Below are positions 16,938-25,442 of a stretch of 37,260 nt of DNA, one piece after another. The notes beneath the pieces are model-generated. The model saw only the letters and a program-made list of their open reading frames with translations, searched no databases and was not told the origin of the DNA. The DNA comes from Deltaproteobacteria bacterium (GTDB lineage Bacteria; Desulfobacterota; Syntrophia; Syntrophales; UBA2210). The DNA is taken from assembly GCA_016933215.1 (NCBI GenBank), contig JAFGBH010000094.1, positions 1 to 37,260 on the forward strand. Reading direction: 5' to 3'. Position numbers and translations under genes: made by a program. Numbering within the stretch: position 1 is the stretch's first letter; each line of letters begins with the position of its first letter.

Positions 16938-17828
16938 ATGAGAAGACATCCAATACTCTTCGGTTTTTTGCTCTTGCTTGGCGTAGGGGTGCTGTTTTTT
17001 CTCGTCATTACCTACTTTACCAGGGACGGCGCCGACTTTTCCGTGAAGGATAAAGTGGGCGTCGTGATCGTCAAGGGCTTCATAGGCGATTCCAAAGATA
17101 CAGTCGACAAACTCGATGAATATGCGAGAGATGAGAGCATCAAGGCGGTGGTTCTGAGGCTTGAGACACCGGGGGGTGCAATCGTGCCCTCACAGGAGAT
17201 ATACGAAAAGGTCCTGAAGGTTAAGGCCGAGAAAAGCGTTGTTGCCTCGATGGGGACCGTTGCCGCATCCGGCGGTTATTACATCGCCTGTGCCGCCAAC
17301 AGGATTGTTGCCAATCCCGGAACGATTACGGGAAGCATCGGCGTCATAGCCCAGTTCTCTCAGGTAGAGGAATTATTGAAAAAGATAGGGCTGAAATCGA
17401 CGATTATAAAGAGCGGAAAATATAAAGACATGGGCTCGCCGCTCAGGGAAATGACCGACGAGGAGCAAAAGGTTATTCAGGAAGTCATTGATGATATTTA
17501 TGAGCAGTTTGTTGAGGTGGTGGCCCAAAACAGGAACATCTCGAAGGAAACGATAAAAGAGACTGCCTCGGCAAAGATTTTCACGGGGAGACAGGCACTT
17601 GAGCTTGGCCTCGTCGATGAGCTCGGCACAATGGAATATTCCGTGGATCTTGCCGCGAAGCTTGCAGGCATTGAAGGAGAGCCCGATGTTGTCTATCCGA
17701 AGGAGAAGAGAGGGGGACTGCTCAGATATATCCTGGGAGAGGCGGCGTCGGTGATATCGAAGGAATTGGACCTGCACTCTCGCGGAATTGACTATCTCTA
17801 CCTCGACGACCTGATGAAGGGGATGTGA
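16938..17828 (+). CDS. sppA: Signal peptide peptidase SppA (36K type, S49 family)
   Basis: Inner-membrane serine protease that degrades cleaved signal peptides. The 296-residue product has one N-terminal membrane helix (about 5-26) and then a ClpP-like fold with the nucleophile region GTVAASGGYYIACAA (Ser111) and the general-base region KSGKYKDMGSP (Lys163). The Ser-to-Lys distance of 52 equals that in B. subtilis SppA (147/199). ATG 16938 is chosen because an upstream in-frame ATG (16917) would translate part of the repeat, and GGGGAG stands 9 nt before 16938. The gene runs straight into ihfB, with the two overlapping or abutting. Confidence 0.94.
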   Translation: MRRHPILFGFLLLLGVGVLFFLVITYFTRDGADFSVKDKVGVVIVKGFIGDSKDTVDKLDEYARDESIKAVVLRLETPGGAIVPSQEIYEKVLKVKAEKSVVASMGTVAASGGYYIACAANRIVANPGTITGSIGVIAQFSQVEELLKKIGLKSTIIKSGKYKDMGSPLREMTDEEQKVIQEVIDDIYEQFVEVVAQNRNISKETIKETASAKIFTGRQALELGLVDELGTMEYSVDLAAKLAGIEGEPDVVYPKEKRGGLLRYILGEAASVISKELDLHSRGIDYLYLDDLMKGM

Positions 17829-17830
17829 GT

Positions 17831-18130
17831 ATGACAAAGAGGGAGCTCGTGGAGAAGGTGAGAGAAAGGCTCCAGGATTATCCGCTGAAAGATGTGGCCT
17901 TTGCCGTGGATTGCATGCTTGAAGGCATGAAAGAGGCCCTGGTGAGGGGAGAGAGGATAGAGCTGAGAAATTTTGGGGTATTTTCGGTGAGGTCGAGAGA
18001 TTCCCGCATGGGGAGAAACCCAAAGACCGATAAAGAGGTGTATATTCCCACCAGGAGGGCACCTTCTTTCAAGGTTGGAAGAGAACTGAAAAAGATCGTG
18101 GATTACGGTAAGGATTCTCATGGACTATAA
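17831..18130 (+). CDS. ihfB: Integration host factor-like DNA-bending protein (IHF beta type)
   Basis: A 99-residue HU/IHF-family protein. It begins MTKRELVEKV, has the dimer core GERIELRNFGVFSV and the beta-arm sequence GRNPKT, and ends with PSFKVGRELKK. It resembles E. coli IhfB more than HU, and its position after cmk-rpsA matches ihfB. It binds the minor groove and bends DNA as a dimer. ATG 17831 is preferred; a GTG at 17825 would overlap the sppA stop, so the pair may be translationally coupled. Its 3' end overlaps the enoyl-CoA hydratase-like gene by 11 bp. Confidence 0.92.
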   Translation: MTKRELVEKVRERLQDYPLKDVAFAVDCMLEGMKEALVRGERIELRNFGVFSVRSRDSRMGRNPKTDKEVYIPTRRAPSFKVGRELKKIVDYGKDSHGL

Positions 18131-18887
18131 AAATATTGCAGTGGAAAAGAGGGAAGGATACGCTGTCGTTACTCTCGATCGGCCCAGGGAGATGAATGCC
18201 CTGACGAAAGCGATGAGACGGGAATTGGACGACTGTTTTGAGATGCTGGAAAAGGATACCTCCGTCAATGCCGTTATCCTCACGGGGGGCGATGCTGTCT
18301 TTTCGGCGGGCATGGACCTGGTCGAGTTATCCCAACTTCCCGAGGGGGAGCTTGACGATTACATAAGCTCCATAATCAGGTGTCTCGAGAGGATTTACAC
18401 CTTCAGAAAGCCGGTGGTCGCAGCGGTCAGCGGCATCGCCCTTGGCGGCGGATTCAATATCGCGGTTATCTGCGATCTTATTGTGGCCTCCGAAACGGCT
18501 ATATTCGGTCATCCCGAATTGAAGTTCGGCCTTAACCCGCTTTTCGATCCCCTGAGACGGATTGTGGGTGTTTCCAAGGCAAAGGAAATCACCATGCTCG
18601 GTGAGCCTATTGCCGCGAAGGAGGCATTGAGAATCGGCCTCGTGAACAAAGTGGCGCCGCCCGAGAAATTTATGGAAGAGGCAGAGATAATTGTGCGTGA
18701 ACTTTCCAAGAGGCCGGCGAAGGCACTCGAGGCGGTAAAGAGAATATCGGACATTGTTCCCCGGCTTGACAAGAGCACCGCTCTGGAGCATGAATTCGAG
18801 ATAGCGGGACTCCTCTTTTCCAGGGCCGAGCGGAAGGAGTGCATGGAAAAATTTCTCGGGGAATTAAAATCTCGAAAAAAGAAGTAA
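18120..18887 (+). CDS. Enoyl-CoA hydratase/isomerase family protein
   Basis: A 255-residue crotonase-fold enzyme. It shows LDRPREMNALTKAM near the N-terminus, the first oxyanion-hole strand (FSAGMDL, about 60-66), and GIALGGGFNIAVICDLIVAS (about 104-123) with the second oxyanion glycine, followed by GHPELKFGL. In place of the usual glycine-rich GxGG loop it reads NPLFDPLRRIVG, so hydratase activity is not assured. Isomerase, hydrolase or decarboxylase relatives remain possible. It overlaps ihfB by 11 bp and so is likely co-transcribed with a housekeeping block, an unusual partner for an acyl-CoA enzyme. Confidence 0.9.
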   Translation: MDYKNIAVEKREGYAVVTLDRPREMNALTKAMRRELDDCFEMLEKDTSVNAVILTGGDAVFSAGMDLVELSQLPEGELDDYISSIIRCLERIYTFRKPVVAAVSGIALGGGFNIAVICDLIVASETAIFGHPELKFGLNPLFDPLRRIVGVSKAKEITMLGEPIAAKEALRIGLVNKVAPPEKFMEEAEIIVRELSKRPAKALEAVKRISDIVPRLDKSTALEHEFEIAGLLFSRAERKECMEKFLGELKSRKKK

Positions 18888-18900
18888 TTGTTAAAGCAAC

Positions 18901-19182
18901 CTACTTTTCGTCGTAATTATACATGGAAAAATCGATAAGCTGATCTTTCCTCTTTTTATGCTGCAGCTTTTTGAGGGCCTTTGCCTCTATCTGTCGTATC
19001 CTTTCACGGGTAACACCCATCATTTCACCGACTTCCTCAAGGGTGAAGGGCCCGTAATTGCAGGCCACCCAGGTGCAGTTACAGAATGTCTCGTTTTTCA
19101 GCCACCACTCGCACGTCCTGTCTTCACAGGGTTCCGTGATGAAAAGACTCGTCTTTTTGCATCGGTAAAGGTTCGTTGTCAA
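18901..19182 (-). CDS. Small Cys-rich protein with stand-alone sigma-70 region 4 helix-turn-helix
   Basis: The 93-residue product has two parts. Residues 1-42 hold six cysteines (8, 19, 24, 34, 36, 41) and four to five aromatic residues, which suggests a small metal- or Fe-S-binding module. Residues 44-75 ([13 protein letters not shown] followed by [18 protein letters not shown]) are an almost perfect sigma-70 region 4.2, which contacts -35 promoter DNA. Regions 2 and 3 are absent, so it cannot be a full sigma factor. The start codon is TTG at 19182, with AAAGGGG about 9 nt upstream. It has its own promoter (19260-19287) and a palindrome in the leader. It converges on the enoyl-CoA hydratase-like gene with a 13-bp gap. 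Function inferred: redox- or metal-responsive transcription regulator. Confidence 0.85.
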   Translation of the reverse strand: MTTNLYRCKKTSLFITEPCEDRTCEWWLKNETFCNCTWVACNYGPFTLEEVGEMMGVTRERIRQIEAKALKKLQHKKRKDQLIDFSMYNYDEK

Positions 19183-19199
19183 TACTCTACCCCTTTCGT

Positions 19200-19221
19200 A
19201 TAATCAGTGAGCACCGATTAT
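19200..19221 (-). promoter_or_regulatory. 22-bp palindrome in the leader of the sigma-4-like gene
   Basis: On the minus strand ATAATCGGTG is followed by CT and then CACTGATTAT. The two arms are inverted repeats with a single mismatch. It lies about 40 bp downstream of the -10 element and 18 bp before the TTG start. This is typical of an operator for a dimeric regulator, or it could be a leader hairpin. The binding protein is unknown; autoregulation is one possibility. Confidence 0.45.
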
Positions 19222-19259
19222 GAACTCCCCGATTAATCATTCTCACATTAAACTTTTAT

Positions 19260-19287
19260 ATAATAGTTTCTATTTCTTTTTTGTCAA
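19260..19287 (-). promoter_or_regulatory. Sigma-70-type promoter of the sigma-4-like gene
   Basis: On the minus strand a consensus -35 TTGACA (19287-19282) is separated by 16 bp from TATTAT (19265-19260). It sits directly after the addA stop codon (19295) and reads toward the small Cys-rich gene, giving a leader of about 70 nt. Confidence 0.65.
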
Positions 19288-19294
19288 CACCGTT

Positions 19295-22200
19295 TTAGAT
19301 GTTTTTTATTTCCCTCCAGAGCGGCAATGCAGTGAGATAGATACCAGCCCGTATTTTCTGTGAGTCGTCATGTATGAGATTTTTAAGCATGGAACGATAG
19401 TGATCGATCTGGGGCGTGTATTTTTTTTCTTCCATCTGTAAAAAGTCTTCAAGATTGTCGCCCTCTGCCGGACGGGACGTCTTGAAGTCTACAATCCACC
19501 ATGATGTGCCGTCAAATACGGCGAGGTCTATTATTCCCGAACGAATACCTCCACCCTCGGTCAGATATTCCAGGGGCCATTCTGTTTCCACGATTGGATG
19601 TGATCTTCCTATCAATCCTGACAGAAAGGGCTCGCTTACGGTTGCCCCCACCTCTTTCACTATTTCGCCGGCCATTGTATTTGCCGTCTCACACGTCATT
19701 CCTTCATGGACCAGGGTCATTGCAACTGCCTTCTCCGAAGGTAAGAAGGATCTTTTAATATAGGTACTCAACATCCTGTGTGTTACGATTCCCCGTATGA
19801 CTGCATCCTCTGAAGGTGATTCCGCCCTTTCCATGGCATATCTCGGTTCGGGTTCGTCTGACCTGAATGATGAAGGGGGGAGAGCCCTGTGGGGAATCCT
19901 CTGTGGAAATAGTTCGTATGGTTCGGGAAGTTCCGGTTCATGATCCGCGGTCACTCTCACGGAGGGACCGATCTCGGGATTTACGTAAATGGAGAGCATT
20001 TTGTTTTCTGCTTCCACAATATGGGCAGTGTCTCTATCGTTTATTCCCTCATGATCCATTACCCATTTGAGAACGCTGTTATCCGGTGCCGAAATGATAT
20101 CATCTTTGATTTTCGCTACACCGCTCATTATGAGGGAATCTCTGGCCCGGGTCGATGCCACATAGAACCATCGTTTCGCTTCCCCCCACCGTCTCTCTTT
20201 CTTGATTTTTTTCAGGAAGTCATATGTTTTTGAAGCAACTCCCCGTCTGCGGTCGCCTCCCATGGCTATAACGTTTTTCCCTTCGCCCCCGGGAATCCGC
20301 TCCAGAAGATAGGGTGGAGATACAGGGGGGCCGCTAATGATGGGTTTCCAATCCAGATAGGGAAGAAAGACGATATCAAATTCGAGACCCTTTGCCCTGT
20401 GGATCGTCATCATCTGGACGGAGGATCTTGATAGCGTGGGATCGGCCGGTTCGTAGAGCCGTTCCATCGCACCCCGCAAACGTTTGAGGGTTTCCAGGGG
20501 GATTCCTTCTTCCATATCTTCAAGCACGTGAAAGAACTCATGGCAGTTTGCAACTCCCGCCATTCCGAAAAGACGGGCGGTTTCGGCGGGACCGTTCAGG
20601 TCGGCCCAGAGTTTTTTAACTATCTTTCCCAGCGGATCCCTCCCGACCCTAAGAAATGCCCCATCGGTGGCATTCACTATATCCCTGAGCTTCGGATCTC
20701 GCGTGGCCGACATTCTAATCTTGTCTCTCCAGCTTTCCGGACTCTGTTTTGATATTCCGAGAAGGGTGGTGATATCAAACCAGCACCAGGGGGACCGCAG
20801 GAGTGATGCCCATGCGAGATCATCGTGGGGCATTGCAAGCAGATTCGTCATCTGAATGAGGTGCCCTATCTCCGGCCTCTTCACAAGGCTCAACCCCTCC
20901 TGTACCTGGACGGGAAGACCTTCCTCTTTAAAGGCGCTGAGATATCTGGTCAGGCGGTTTCTGGTGAAAAGCAGAACGGCAATGGATTTCTCTCCGCCGG
21001 TTTCATCAAAGGCACGTCTTACCCTTCTGGCGAGCCATTTTGCCTCCTTCTCCCTCGCCCTTTCATTATCCTCATCGGCAAAGAGATTTAAGGATAGAAG
21101 TGAGCGGTCATCCTTTTTGCCCGCCGGTGCCGAGGGGCTGAATGAGACCTCATCGGCTTCAGGCCTGGGATCGGCCATCACGGTTTTTCCAAAGAGTTCG
21201 TTCGTCCACGCTATAAGCCGCCCGGAAGATCGGAAATTGGTCTTGAGGGTATGGATAGACAAGGGCAACACCCCGTGACCCGACAGGGGAATGCCCGATT
21301 TGGCCTCCTGAAAGAGGGCTACTTCTGCATTTCTGAATGCGTAGATGGATTGTTTCGGATCACCGACGATGAATACGGTTCTGCCGTCGCCGGGGACCCA
21401 GCCGTCGCAGAGTCTTTTAATCAGGGTCCACTGTATTCTGCTTGTGTCCTGAAATTCGTCGATCAGGAGGTGCTGTATCCGGTGGTCAAGAAAGAGGTGG
21501 AGATCGGAAGGATTGTTTTCATCGAGTACGCGAAGGGCCGCTTGTTCCAGGCCGACGAAATCTGTCAGGTGTCTCTTTCTGCAAAGAGATTCATAGCGCT
21601 CTATTACATCGGCGGCGACGATTATGAAATCGGACAGCGTCTCAACGTCCGATCCGGTGTCGTGGAAAGAGGGGTAACTCATCGTTTCGTAAAGTCTTTT
21701 CGCTACATCCTCATCCATGTCGGAGATTGACTTTCCCCATTCCGTCTTTCCGAAATTGTCGTAGAACCCCCTTTTCGGGCCAAGGGACCTTCTCGGAGTT
21801 CCGCTTCTTGTAAGCAGTATTTCCCCTATTTCCTGCCATGATGAGAGCTCTTCCCATAGCGGCTCCGGTACTGAGAGGGGCATCATCGCTGCAATCGTTG
21901 CCCCCTTCTCCTCCAGATGACACACAAAGTCTTTCCATCTCATCCCGGGGTCGCAGGAAGTAAATATTCTACGCAGGTCTTCCAGGCATTCTTCTATATA
22001 GGGGCGCATTCTCTCCTTGAGAATTTCGGGAATATTGGAGAGGCCACGCCCCCCTGCCTCCCTGACAAATACGGTGAGGTCCCGGACACGGTCTCGTTTT
22101 CCTATGAGTTCCCTCAATTCATTATCGAGTCCCTTCCAATTATTGTTGTAGTGCAGGAGCCTGTTCTCAAGAGATATCCTCTCCATACTACCCTCGGGAT

Positions 22201-22696
22201 AAGACAAAGAACTCCTGAAATAGTTCTCTATGACCTCATTCATCAGAAGGGATTGAGTCTCTTCATCTATGATTTCGTAATCCGGTGCCACACCGGCCTC
22301 CAGGGGGGCCCTTCTCGCCACATAATTACAGAAGCCATGAAAGGTCATGATGTTGAGGCCGTTTGAAGAGGTGATGATCTGAGTGGAATCCTGGTGCTTC
22401 TCCAGCGCCTTTTTACCCAATTCGAGCAGTTCCTTGTCCAGTGAATCGATGGGTGATGATTTTCTCCCCGCCCTTGTGAGATAGTTGATTATGCGGTTCT
22501 TCATTTCGCCCGCTGCTTTTTCGGTAAAGGTGAGGGCGAGGATCTCGCGGGGATGTTTGACTTCACTCAGAAGTTTGAGGAATCTGGTGGTGAGAAGGAG
22601 CGTCTTCCCTGACCCTGCGGGAGACTCCACATGATGAGAGGTTGTTGTATCGAGGGCAGCCAAGCGCTCTTCTCTGTCAATAAGGTGTTCCTTCAT
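19295..22696 (-). CDS. addA: AddA-type helicase-nuclease (UvrD-family helicase with C-terminal PD-(D/E)XK domain)
   Basis: The large subunit of an AddAB/RexAB-type enzyme that processes DNA double-strand ends for RecA recombination. The product is about 1133 residues, close to known AddA. It shows Walker A ESPAGSGKT (about 24-32), helicase motif Ia ALTFTEKAAGEMK, Walker B LLIDEFQDTSRIQW, motif III-like GDPKQSIYAFRNA, motif V TIHRAKGLEFDIVFLP, and a C-terminal RecB-type nuclease block with IDLAVFDG and IVDFKTSR. ATG 22696 is preferred to 22702 because AGAAGG is then 6 nt upstream. It overlaps addB by about 20 bp, so the two are translated together. A RecB-like name is possible, but the adjacent AddB-like partner favours AddA. 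Confidence 0.9.
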   Translation of the reverse strand: MKEHLIDREERLAALDTTTSHHVESPAGSGKTLLLTTRFLKLLSEVKHPREILALTFTEKAAGEMKNRIINYLTRAGRKSSPIDSLDKELLELGKKALEKHQDSTQIITSSNGLNIMTFHGFCNYVARRAPLEAGVAPDYEIIDEETQSLLMNEVIENYFRSSLSYPEGSMERISLENRLLHYNNNWKGLDNELRELIGKRDRVRDLTVFVREAGGRGLSNIPEILKERMRPYIEECLEDLRRIFTSCDPGMRWKDFVCHLEEKGATIAAMMPLSVPEPLWEELSSWQEIGEILLTRSGTPRRSLGPKRGFYDNFGKTEWGKSISDMDEDVAKRLYETMSYPSFHDTGSDVETLSDFIIVAADVIERYESLCRKRHLTDFVGLEQAALRVLDENNPSDLHLFLDHRIQHLLIDEFQDTSRIQWTLIKRLCDGWVPGDGRTVFIVGDPKQSIYAFRNAEVALFQEAKSGIPLSGHGVLPLSIHTLKTNFRSSGRLIAWTNELFGKTVMADPRPEADEVSFSPSAPAGKKDDRSLLSLNLFADEDNERAREKEAKWLARRVRRAFDETGGEKSIAVLLFTRNRLTRYLSAFKEEGLPVQVQEGLSLVKRPEIGHLIQMTNLLAMPHDDLAWASLLRSPWCWFDITTLLGISKQSPESWRDKIRMSATRDPKLRDIVNATDGAFLRVGRDPLGKIVKKLWADLNGPAETARLFGMAGVANCHEFFHVLEDMEEGIPLETLKRLRGAMERLYEPADPTLSRSSVQMMTIHRAKGLEFDIVFLPYLDWKPIISGPPVSPPYLLERIPGGEGKNVIAMGGDRRRGVASKTYDFLKKIKKERRWGEAKRWFYVASTRARDSLIMSGVAKIKDDIISAPDNSVLKWVMDHEGINDRDTAHIVEAENKMLSIYVNPEIGPSVRVTADHEPELPEPYELFPQRIPHRALPPSSFRSDEPEPRYAMERAESPSEDAVIRGIVTHRMLSTYIKRSFLPSEKAVAMTLVHEGMTCETANTMAGEIVKEVGATVSEPFLSGLIGRSHPIVETEWPLEYLTEGGGIRSGIIDLAVFDGTSWWIVDFKTSRPAEGDNLEDFLQMEEKKYTPQIDHYRSMLKNLIHDDSQKIRAGIYLTALPLWREIKNI

Positions 22697-25340
22697 CGCC
22701 ATCCTTCTCTGCGTTGGGTAAATCGGAATAGAGGCCCCGTTCGCACAGGGTCAGAAAGGGGCAGTCCTCGCAGATCTGATCTTTTTTATCCACCTTTGAT
22801 ACGGGAAAGGGATCGGCGCTCATATGTCCGCTTTTCAGTATCCTTCCGATTTTCGCTATTACTTCTGTCCATTCGTCGAGGAGCGGATCCGTCCCCAGAA
22901 TCCAGGAGGTTTTGATATCTTCCGCCGATTTGAGCTGCATGTACGCTGCCGAGAGAATCCTCTTTTCTTTACAGTATTTTTCCATGGCGGGAATAGTTGC
23001 TTCTCGCAGTGCCAGGAGATAGACCGGGAGCTGGGGGGCCTTGAGTCTTGAGATTACATCTGCCGAAGGAGGGGTGTTTCCAGTCTTATAATCGATGCAC
23101 AGTATTCCTTCCGATTCATGATGGTCTATCCTGTCGATGCGTCCCTTCAGGGAGAAGGGCCAATTCTCATTTTTCAGGTCCTTAAAGTCCATTTCCTCCT
23201 CGATACAGATCCATCCTGACTGACGATGACGCAGTTCTTCGTCGAGCCATGAAATGAGAAGGCCCGGTTCATCGAACCAGCGTCGGCGTTCCACCTCCCA
23301 CAGGGGGTCCCCGGCACAATCACTGAGTGCCTCGTCCGCCGATTCAAAAAGGAGGTCCATTGCCCTGGCCCGTTCTTTTTCAAGATTAATATTGCCGCCC
23401 CGCATCTTTTCTGTAAATGAGGCCAGTACACGGTGAAGCCTGTTTCCTCTCTCCATGGGGGAAGTGGCGGCTTCTCTCTCCTCAAGTTTCTCCATTCCCA
23501 GTATTGTCGAGACGAAAAACCTGTAGGGGCAGGCCAGCGCGGTCTCTATTTTACCCATTGAAAGAACTGGGGGAATGGTCTCCGGATCGATGGGTGAGTC
23601 CGGTTCATGATGATTTATTGTCACGGCTTTCTTCGATTCCTCGTGGGCCAATCTCAGCCAGTCTGCCCTGAGCCAGGCTGGTGTCGGTGTCCTCCAGATA
23701 TTGAGGGATTCCCGTCTTTCGTCACCAATCCAAAAAGGTGAGGGGGTAAGGGGTTTTGAGTTTTCCTCTTCGGCTCTCAGGAAAGTTATATCCTTTGCCG
23801 TCAGCATCAGGTTCTGGAAGGCCTTTTCGGCAAATTCATACTGCATCTCCGCCGTTGCCCCCTGAACGGAATGTCTCTCCGTCCCGTCGAGCAGCGGAAG
23901 GGGTCTCACGGGCTGCGGCAGGGAACGGTCATTCATGTCCAGTACATAGACCTTATCGAAGTCGAGTCCCCGCGATTCTACCATTCCCATAATCTGTATG
24001 CCCGCATCTTCCGATGCGCCGACCTTTGTCTTTTTATGGGACGCCATATTGGTGATCCATGAGAGGAATTCATGGGCATCCATCCTTACACTCGAAAGAT
24101 GCCTCCCGAGGTCGGCCATAATCTCTTTCAGATGGTTCCAGGCAAGGGTATCTTCTTCGCCGGAAATTACCGGAAACGAAAGGTGTGACCAGGTGTCATC
24201 CAGTGCCTTTATCCAGTCATCTGCACTTTTTTTGGACGTGGATTTGATTCCGAAAAGGGGCAAAAGGGTTCGGGGGTTCCCGTGAAATATTTTTTCTTTC
24301 GTGCCCCGGTTTTTCCTGTTCACTAACGATAAAAGAGCGGAAAGTCCCGATCCAATCGATGCTTCCCTCCAGATAAGGTCCGCCCTCGATATGTCCTGCC
24401 GCTTCCCTTTCCAGTACCCGTAATAGGGTGACAGAATGAGGGACAGGAAGAGGTCTTTAGTTTCCCCTGCCAGAATGAATAGGAGGGGGAGCATGGCCGC
24501 CTTTATAAGGGGGAGATCGTAGATGGTTCCCCCGAGAGTAATGTTAAACCACTGATGATCAGCGGGCTCATTTTCCCCCATGACGTCTCTCAGGGATCGT
24601 TCGATACTTGCCTCGTAGGCATCGAGATCGGGGACTATGACCCCTATGCGGTCGAGCGGAAGTGACCGGGCATCTTCGACCAGGCGATGGGCGAGATAGA
24701 TGACTTCCTGCTCCGGCGAGGGAAGGGCGATTGCCTCCATATCCGTGGCTTTTTCCCGCTGGTCCTTGAGGTATTCGATAGTGCACCTCTTTTCGAGCAG
24801 TGAAAAAAGATCCGCTTCCACGGGGGCGGGAGAGTCGAAACCGGCGAGGGTAATTGTGTCGGGTAAAACGATCCTATTCGCCTCGATCTCGCGGCAGACC
24901 TTAAGGGGAAGCTCCGAAGGATGGAAGTAGTTTCTGCTGCGAAGGGTCCTTGTAAAGGAGGCGCATATTTTCCTTCGCCATTCCACCAGAGGTGTGGAAG
25001 GGGAACCCGATGAGGGGTCGATTTTGTTCCGAATCATGGTTTTGAAATTTTCGTCCAGGAGGCGTACAAGACCGAGATCGTTCTCAAGGGGTGAAGGGGG
25101 CGGGTTTGATTCGGCCAGCTCTTCCCATAGCTTTAATAGTATTATTTCCGGAGCCTCTGTCTTGTCGGGCCAGGAGTCACGCCAGAGCTCTTTTAACCAG
25201 CTATTGAGGTCCATGGCCCTGAGCGGTTTCCAGCAGCGACGGCCCTCGTCGATACGTGAATTTACGAATTGACGGCGTAGCCTGCGTGCAAGCCTTCCCG
25301 TCGAGGTAATATAGAAATGGTCGTCACGTGCAGGGATCAT
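22677..25340 (-). CDS. addB: AddB-type nuclease subunit with Fe-S cluster motif
   Basis: The second subunit of the AddAB-type complex, 887 residues. The N-terminal two thirds are a diverged, inactivated helicase-like region; the Walker A of B. subtilis AddB is not seen (it begins ITSTGRLARRLRRQF). The C-terminus holds a PD-(D/E)XK nuclease with GRIDRIDHHE and CIDYKTGNTP. One cysteine precedes the nuclease (ALACPYRFF) and three follow (CEDCPFLTLC, spacing CX2CX5C), the same arrangement that binds a [4Fe-4S] cluster in AddB. No ribosome-binding site is clear at ATG 25340. The gene follows the solenoid protein gene by about 100 bp. Whether a Chi-like sequence is used cannot be told. Confidence 0.87.
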   Translation of the reverse strand: MIPARDDHFYITSTGRLARRLRRQFVNSRIDEGRRCWKPLRAMDLNSWLKELWRDSWPDKTEAPEIILLKLWEELAESNPPPSPLENDLGLVRLLDENFKTMIRNKIDPSSGSPSTPLVEWRRKICASFTRTLRSRNYFHPSELPLKVCREIEANRIVLPDTITLAGFDSPAPVEADLFSLLEKRCTIEYLKDQREKATDMEAIALPSPEQEVIYLAHRLVEDARSLPLDRIGVIVPDLDAYEASIERSLRDVMGENEPADHQWFNITLGGTIYDLPLIKAAMLPLLFILAGETKDLFLSLILSPYYGYWKGKRQDISRADLIWREASIGSGLSALLSLVNRKNRGTKEKIFHGNPRTLLPLFGIKSTSKKSADDWIKALDDTWSHLSFPVISGEEDTLAWNHLKEIMADLGRHLSSVRMDAHEFLSWITNMASHKKTKVGASEDAGIQIMGMVESRGLDFDKVYVLDMNDRSLPQPVRPLPLLDGTERHSVQGATAEMQYEFAEKAFQNLMLTAKDITFLRAEEENSKPLTPSPFWIGDERRESLNIWRTPTPAWLRADWLRLAHEESKKAVTINHHEPDSPIDPETIPPVLSMGKIETALACPYRFFVSTILGMEKLEEREAATSPMERGNRLHRVLASFTEKMRGGNINLEKERARAMDLLFESADEALSDCAGDPLWEVERRRWFDEPGLLISWLDEELRHRQSGWICIEEEMDFKDLKNENWPFSLKGRIDRIDHHESEGILCIDYKTGNTPPSADVISRLKAPQLPVYLLALREATIPAMEKYCKEKRILSAAYMQLKSAEDIKTSWILGTDPLLDEWTEVIAKIGRILKSGHMSADPFPVSKVDKKDQICEDCPFLTLCERGLYSDLPNAEKDGDEGTPY

Positions 25341-25442
25341 CTATTAACAGTCTGTTTTCGGCTTTTTTAACGTGGAGCCTTTCTAAAAGGCTTAATTAGG
25401 GGAACCCCTGCTGCAACATGAAATGGCGATGAGAAGAGAATA

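Noticed and set aside
25376-25392. Small hairpin (AGCCTTT / AAAGGCT) between the solenoid gene and addB
   Set aside because: The stem is short and no T-run follows on either strand, so it is not called as a terminator.
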